Below, piece by piece: positions 7,295 through 10,287 of a stretch of DNA of 10,287 bases (positions are counted from its first letter, which is position 1; each line of letters opens with the position of its first letter). The stretch lies in contig DASPLX010000079.1 of NCBI GenBank assembly GCA_035627375.1, positions 1-10,287 on the forward strand. The letters are read 5' to 3'. The DNA comes from DASPLX01 sp035627375 (lineage in GTDB: Bacteria; Pseudomonadota; Gammaproteobacteria; Burkholderiales; Burkholderiaceae_D). The position numbers and the translations under genes are program-made. Under the pieces are notes generated by a model. That model saw nothing but the letters and a program-made list of their open reading frames with translations, did not search any database and was not told where the DNA came from.

Positions 7295-7300
7295 GCTCGA

Positions 7301-7321
7301 TATCAGGCTAATCTCCTGATA
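7301..7321. repeat. Perfect dyad in the ftsH upstream region
   Basis: TATCAGG (7301-7307) and CCTGATA (7315-7321) form a perfect seven-base inverted repeat with a seven-base spacer. It lies just upstream of the candidate ftsH promoter at 7265-7294, so it could be an operator. The stem is too short and lacks a following T-run for a terminator. The binding protein is unknown. Confidence 0.45.
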
Positions 7322-7399
7322 AATCAAGGCATTTCAACGAATTCTTTTGGTTTTCGGGGCGCCGGCGGGATTTCGAGGAGCATATTCTGCACTACCGTG

Positions 7400-7426
7400 G
7401 CCGAACGGGCCTGCAAGCCCGTCGGC
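7400..7426 (-). terminator. Strong hairpin after rlmE, no U-run
   Basis: GCCG plus ACGGGC pairs with GCCCGT plus CGGC around a six-base loop, ten base pairs with one bulged base. It starts 11 bases after the rlmE stop. No T-run follows on either strand, so termination would have to be U-independent or Rho-linked. It may instead protect the rlmE transcript end. Confidence 0.4.
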
Positions 7427-7437
7427 AAGAAGGTGCG

Positions 7438-8082
7438 TCAGGAAGGATTCTTGAGCACCTTGCCGAGCAAAAAAACCTCCGAAGACTTGTCCCGGCTGGC
7501 CTTCGGCTTCTTGAGCGTGACCGTCTTGAACTCGTCACGGAATTTCTGCAGGATTTCGTTGTAGCCCGTTCCGTTGAAACATTTGACGAGCAGCGCCCCC
7601 GAAGGTTTCAAATGCGCACGGGCGAAATCGATTGCCAGATCGATAATATGCTCGACCCTGGCGGCATCGGTGATGGCGATGCCGGAAAGATTCGGCGCCA
7701 TGTCGGACAGTACGAGGTCGACCTTGCGGCCGCCGACCACCTCTTCGAGCTGGTTCAGCACCTCGTCCTCGCGAAAATCGCCTTGTATGAAATGCACGTC
7801 GGCGATCGGCTCCATCGGCAGGATATCGAGAGCGATGATGGTGCCGTTGATGCCGCCGCCCGCCGCCCCGGCCAGCTTGTTGCGCGCGTATTGCGACCAG
7901 CTGCCCGGCGTGGCGCCGAGGTCGACGATGATCTGGCCAGGCCGGATCAGCTTCTCGTCCTCGTCGATTTCCTTGAGCTTGTAGACGGCGCGGGCGCGAT
8001 AGCCTTCCTTCTGGGCCAGTTTCACATACGGGTCGTTGATGTGGTCGTGGACCCAGCTTTTATTGAATTTGTTCTTTGCCAT
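7438..8082 (-). CDS. rlmE: 23S rRNA 2'-O-methyltransferase (FtsJ/RrmJ)
   Basis: RlmE methylates the 2'-hydroxyl of a uridine in the A-loop of 23S rRNA (U2552 in E. coli) on the assembled large subunit, using S-adenosylmethionine. The protein has 214 residues, close to the E. coli length. The K-D-K-E catalytic set is visible: Lys35 in RAVYKLKE, Asp127 in LVLSDMAPN, Lys167 in LLVKCFNGTG and Glu202 in KSSEVFLLG. The cofactor loop is DLGATPGSWSQ (54-64). The short basic N-terminus (MAKNKFNKSW) is usual. It precedes ftsH on the same strand, as in many proteobacteria, but 225 bases and a hairpin lie between them. It is divergent from yhbY, and the two genes share a 73-base intergenic region with a long dyad. 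Confidence 0.97.
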   Translation of the reverse strand: MAKNKFNKSWVHDHINDPYVKLAQKEGYRARAVYKLKEIDEDEKLIRPGQIIVDLGATPGSWSQYARNKLAGAAGGGINGTIIALDILPMEPIADVHFIQGDFREDEVLNQLEEVVGGRKVDLVLSDMAPNLSGIAITDAARVEHIIDLAIDFARAHLKPSGALLVKCFNGTGYNEILQKFRDEFKTVTLKKPKASRDKSSEVFLLGKVLKNPS

Positions 8083-8105
8083 TCGCGTAGAATACCGGTT
8101 TTAAC

Positions 8106-8141
8106 TGGACAAAAGCCGCGCGCAAAGCGGCATTTTGTCCA
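8106..8141. repeat. 36-base inverted repeat between rlmE and yhbY
   Basis: The left arm TGGACAAAAGCCGC (8106-8119) pairs with GCGGCATTTTGTCCA (8127-8141) around seven bases; a single extra base in the right arm is the only defect. It fills the centre of the 73-base gap between the two divergent start codons and ends 15 bases before the yhbY start. It could be a shared operator or a 5' leader hairpin in the yhbY mRNA. TGGACA (8106-8111) resembles a -35 box on the plus strand, but no good -10 box follows at standard spacing. Confidence 0.6.
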
Positions 8142-8155
8142 TCAAATTTGTCTTT

Positions 8156-8620
8156 ATGAAACTTACTCCAGCAGAACGCAGCAAACTGCGCGCCGAGGCA
8201 CACGGCCTCAATCCCGTCGTCATCATCGGCGAGGCCGGCCTGACCCCCTCGGTCATGAAGGAAATCGACGCCAGCCTGAAGGCCCACGGCCTGATCAAGA
8301 TCCGCGTCTTCGGCGACGAACGCGAACTGCGGCTCGAAATGCTCGACACCATTTGCGCCGAGCTCGACGCCGCGCCGGTCCAGCACATCGGCAAACTGCT
8401 CGTGATCTACCGCCCGAAGAAGGAAGAATCGAAGGAACGCAGCGACAAGCGCGGCCGCGGCATGCGCGAAGTCACCATCGTCAAGCCGAGCGCTTCCGGC
8501 ACCAAGCGGCCATCGGTGACGAAGGTTCTCCTGAAGGGCAACGAGCGCGTGACGGCCGGCGGCCTGGTCAAGCGCGCCAAGGCGCGCAAGGGCACCTCCA
8601 AGAAAAGCACGCTCCGATGA
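8156..8620 (+). CDS. yhbY: YhbY-family CRM-domain RNA-binding protein (ribosome assembly)
   Basis: The protein has 154 residues from the ATG at 8156. Residues 1-90 are a CRM domain like that of E. coli YhbY (97 residues), which associates with pre-50S particles. The start KLTPAERSKLRAEAHGLNPVV, the GxxG loop GEAG (25-28), ELRLEMLDTICAEL and the closing IGKLLVIYRPKKE all match the family outline. About 60 further residues form a Lys/Arg/Ser/Thr-rich tail that E. coli lacks and that probably adds RNA binding. The frame is open seven codons upstream to a TTG at 8135, but that lies in the dyad and the resulting leader does not resemble the family. No clear Shine-Dalgarno precedes the ATG. The gene is the only core gene on the plus strand here. 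It converges on the DUF4149 gene with three bases between the stops. Confidence 0.92.
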   Translation: MKLTPAERSKLRAEAHGLNPVVIIGEAGLTPSVMKEIDASLKAHGLIKIRVFGDERELRLEMLDTICAELDAAPVQHIGKLLVIYRPKKEESKERSDKRGRGMREVTIVKPSASGTKRPSVTKVLLKGNERVTAGGLVKRAKARKGTSKKSTLR

Positions 8621-8623
8621 TGT

Positions 8624-9100
8624 TCATGCCCTCTCCTGATCCACGGAGGGAGCCCGCGCTTGCAAGTTCAGCATCAATCCTGCCGCAAGCAAACTTTCCG
8701 CCAGATAGAAAACGCTCGATATGCCATGCAGGATGCCGAATCGCATGCGCATGTCGGACGCCATCACGCCATCGGCTCCCGCGCTTTCGCGCAATGCCGC
8801 CATGAAGGGTTGCAAGCCGAAATAGCCGATCAGCGTGCATGCCAGCATGGCGACGATCAGCAGAAGACGCCTGCGCTCCCGCGCCGCGTCGCGCGGCGGC
8901 GCCTTGTTCAATGCGATGAGGAGGATTCCGGCAACCAGCGACAGCCACGCCTCGATCCGGAACAGAGTGCCGGCGATCGTTCCGGCGAGAACGCGATCGG
9001 ACAAGCTGGCGAACAGGGCCGGAGCGGCCAGGTAGCCGATCGTCCACAAGCTGCCGCACCATAGGGTGGCGATCAGCAGGCGCGCGGACGGGATCAGCAT
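8624..9100 (-). CDS. DUF4149-type four-helix membrane protein
   Basis: The protein has 158 residues with four hydrophobic segments at about 7-31, 47-65, 79-99 and 122-146. They are separated by a basic loop (RDAARERRR, 70-78) and an Asp/Met-rich loop (110-120). MRMRFGILHGISSVFYLAE before the last helix and W(x)GSLW(x)IGYLAAPALF in the first resemble DUF4149 (TMEM205-like) proteins of unknown function. The gene follows greA by 30 bases on the same strand, suggesting co-transcription, and this neighbourhood (greA, DUF4149, yhbY) is familiar from Burkholderiales. The Shine-Dalgarno is weak. No molecular role can be assigned. Family assignment is from memory of topology and context. Confidence 0.8.
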   Translation of the reverse strand: MLIPSARLLIATLWCGSLWTIGYLAAPALFASLSDRVLAGTIAGTLFRIEAWLSLVAGILLIALNKAPPRDAARERRRLLLIVAMLACTLIGYFGLQPFMAALRESAGADGVMASDMRMRFGILHGISSVFYLAESLLAAGLMLNLQARAPSVDQERA

Positions 9101-9130
9101 GGACGGGGATTGCGGACTAGGCGTCCTCGA

Positions 9131-9610
9131 TCAGATATAACGGACTTCCAGGACTTCGTATTCGCGAATGCCGGACGGCGCCTGCACCTCGACGACGTCG
9201 CCGCCGAACTTGCCGATCAGCGCACGGGCGATCGGCGACGTCACGGATACCTTGTTGTGCTTGATGTCGGCTTCGTCGACGCCGACGATCTGATAACTCA
9301 CCTTCTCGCCGGTCTCCAGGTCTTCCAGGTCGACGGTCGAGCCGAACACGATACGGCCGTCGGCATCGAGCAATGCCGGATCGATGATTTGCGCCGCGCC
9401 GAGCTTGCCTTCGAGATCGGCGATGCGGCCTTCGATGAAAGCCTGGCGCTCCTTGGCGGCATCGTATTCCGCGTTCTCCGACAGGTCGCCCTGGGCGCGC
9501 GCTTCCGCGATCGCATTGATGACGGCAGGACGATCCTTGGTCTTCAGGCGATGCAGCTCTTCCTTTAGCAATTCCGCGCCGCGCTTGGTAATGGGTACTG
9601 TTGTATTCAT
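9131..9610 (-). CDS. greA: Transcript cleavage / elongation factor GreA
   Basis: GreA enters the secondary channel of RNA polymerase and promotes cleavage of backtracked RNA. The protein has 159 residues, the standard length. The N-terminal coiled coil (about 1-77) carries at its tip AEARAQGDLSENAEYDAAKERQ (36-57), in which Asp42 and Glu45 are the acidic pair that holds the catalytic magnesium. The C-terminal FKBP-like domain has GSTVDLEDLETGEKVSYQIVG and ends DVVEVQAPSGIREYEVLEVRYI. GreB would have a more basic patch and a different C-terminal end, so GreA is preferred. The gene follows carB by 93 bases, most of which is a large hairpin. There is no obvious Shine-Dalgarno before the ATG. Confidence 0.98.
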   Translation of the reverse strand: MNTTVPITKRGAELLKEELHRLKTKDRPAVINAIAEARAQGDLSENAEYDAAKERQAFIEGRIADLEGKLGAAQIIDPALLDADGRIVFGSTVDLEDLETGEKVSYQIVGVDEADIKHNKVSVTSPIARALIGKFGGDVVEVQAPSGIREYEVLEVRYI

Positions 9611-9632
9611 GATGTCAAACGATCAAATGAAA

Positions 9633-9689
9633 ACCACAGAGGCCACAAATGGCGCCGGAGCCTCCGACGCCGTCTGTGACCTCTGTGGT
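9633..9689 (-). terminator. 57-base near-perfect hairpin between carB and greA (REP/MITE-like or terminator)
   Basis: The sequence is symmetric about position 9661, with 28 paired positions on each side. It begins ACCACAGAGGCCACA and ends TGTGACCTCTGTGGT. Of the 28 pairs, 24 are Watson-Crick. In RNA read from the minus strand (the carB-greA direction) three more are G-U wobbles and one is an A-C mismatch. TTTTCATTT follows the stem on the minus strand, so it can act as an intrinsic terminator of carB. The CCACAGAGG outer motif also resembles a short repeat seen next to genes in many proteobacterial genomes, so a dispersed repeat element is an alternative. Confidence 0.7.
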
Positions 9690-9703
9690 AAGGGAACTAC
9701 GGC

Positions 9704-10287
9704 TTAGTGTAAGGTTTTATGCAAACCTTGTAAATCGTAGACATGCAATTCGTCAAGATGGCGCAAGCCTTCCACGGCCGCTTCCGCGCCGAAGATCGTC
9801 GTGTAGGTCGGTACGCGCGCAGCGAGCGCTGACGTACGGATCGTGCGCGAGTCGTTGATCGCGTTGCGCTTTTCCGTGACGGTATTGATGACCAGGGCGA
9901 TCTCGTTGTTCTTAATCATGTCGACGATATGCGGGCGCCCTTCGGCAACCTTGTTCACTGTGCCGATCGGGACGCCGGCGGCGGCGATCGCGGCGGCCGT
10001 ACCCTTGGTAGCGACCACGGAAAAACCCAGCTCGACCAAATCTTTCGCGATCTGGGCCGCGCGCGACTTGTCGCTGTCCTTGATGGAGAGGAACACCTTG
10101 CCCGCTTTCGGCAGTTTGACGCCGGCACCGAGTTGCGACTTGACGAAGGCTTCGCCGAAGGTCTTGCCCACGCCCATCACTTCGCCGGTCGATTTCATTT
10201 CCGGCCCGAGGATGGTATCGACGCCCGGGAACTTGTTGAACGGGAACACAGCTTCCTTGACGCTGTAATACGACGGCACCACCTCGT
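9704..10287 (-). CDS. carB: Carbamoyl-phosphate synthase large subunit, C-terminal part (partial)
   Basis: The gene enters from the right edge; about the last 194 codons are present, ending in TAA at 9704. CarB makes carbamoyl phosphate from bicarbonate, ATP and ammonia delivered by CarA, feeding arginine and pyrimidine synthesis. The fragment starts in the second ATP-grasp half (EVVPSYYSVKEAVFPFNKFPGVD, then GPEMKSTGEVMGVG). It continues into the methylglyoxal-synthase-like regulatory domain (KVFLSIKDSDKSRAAQIAKDL, ATKGTAAAI, NKVAEGRPHIVDMI, VTEKRNAINDSRTIRTSAL). The Thr/Lys set that binds UMP, IMP or ornithine in E. coli can be placed in ATKGTA and NKVAEGRPH. The GTG at 10280-10282 is an internal valine codon, not a start. 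Order carB then greA is common in this group. Confidence 0.97.
   Translation of the reverse strand, partial: EVVPSYYSVKEAVFPFNKFPGVDTILGPEMKSTGEVMGVGKTFGEAFVKSQLGAGVKLPKAGKVFLSIKDSDKSRAAQIAKDLVELGFSVVATKGTAAAIAAAGVPIGTVNKVAEGRPHIVDMIKNNEIALVINTVTEKRNAINDSRTIRTSALAARVPTYTTIFGAEAAVEGLRHLDELHVYDLQGLHKTLH

Noticed and set aside
7612..8805. A 397-codon plus-strand frame covering rlmE and yhbY out of frame
   Set aside because: It runs antisense through rlmE and then through yhbY in a different frame, with Arg/Gln-rich composition and no start signal. The real genes explain the region.

Overview
The window is bacterial chromosome, most likely from a betaproteobacterium of the order Burkholderiales (Oxalobacteraceae-like). 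This is inferred from the GC-rich core genes, from the protein sequences of FtsH, GlmM, GreA and RlmE, and from the gene order carB - greA - DUF4149 - yhbY - rlmE - ftsH - folP - glmM - tRNA-Pro. No database search was possible.

Layout. Positions 1 to about 2830 are an accessory region, visibly less GC-rich than the rest. It holds the right end of an IS256-family insertion sequence (1-140), the C-terminal remnant of a HEPN-like protein cut by that element (141-395), a decayed stretch (396-626), a two-gene partition cassette (small ribbon-helix-helix-like protein plus ParA, 627-1576) with a phased repeat array upstream (1610-1660), and a tyrosine recombinase gene (1709-2716). The recombinase starts 110 bases from the 3' end of an intact tRNA-Pro(UGG) gene (2827-2903) and lies on the same strand. 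This is the classic arrangement of an integrative element or genomic island inserted at a tRNA 3' end. The island extends to the left, out of the window.

Positions 2827 to 10287 are conserved core chromosome. On the minus strand, in transcription order, are carB (partial), greA, a DUF4149 membrane protein, rlmE, ftsH, folP, glmM and tRNA-Pro. yhbY alone is on the plus strand, divergent from rlmE and convergent with the DUF4149 gene. These genes cover carbamoyl phosphate synthesis, transcript cleavage, ribosome assembly and rRNA methylation, membrane proteolysis, folate synthesis and the entry to peptidoglycan precursors.

Non-coding structure includes a tRNA promoter (TTGACC-N17-TATGAT), a strong intrinsic terminator after ftsH that also settles the folP start, a GTG start with a good Shine-Dalgarno for ftsH, and several inverted repeats. 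The most notable are a 57-base near-perfect hairpin between carB and greA and a 36-base dyad between rlmE and yhbY. I see no CRISPR array and no clearly new multi-gene system. The most interesting parts are the partition cassette with its 10-bp phased hexamers on an integrated element, and the IS-disrupted HEPN gene.
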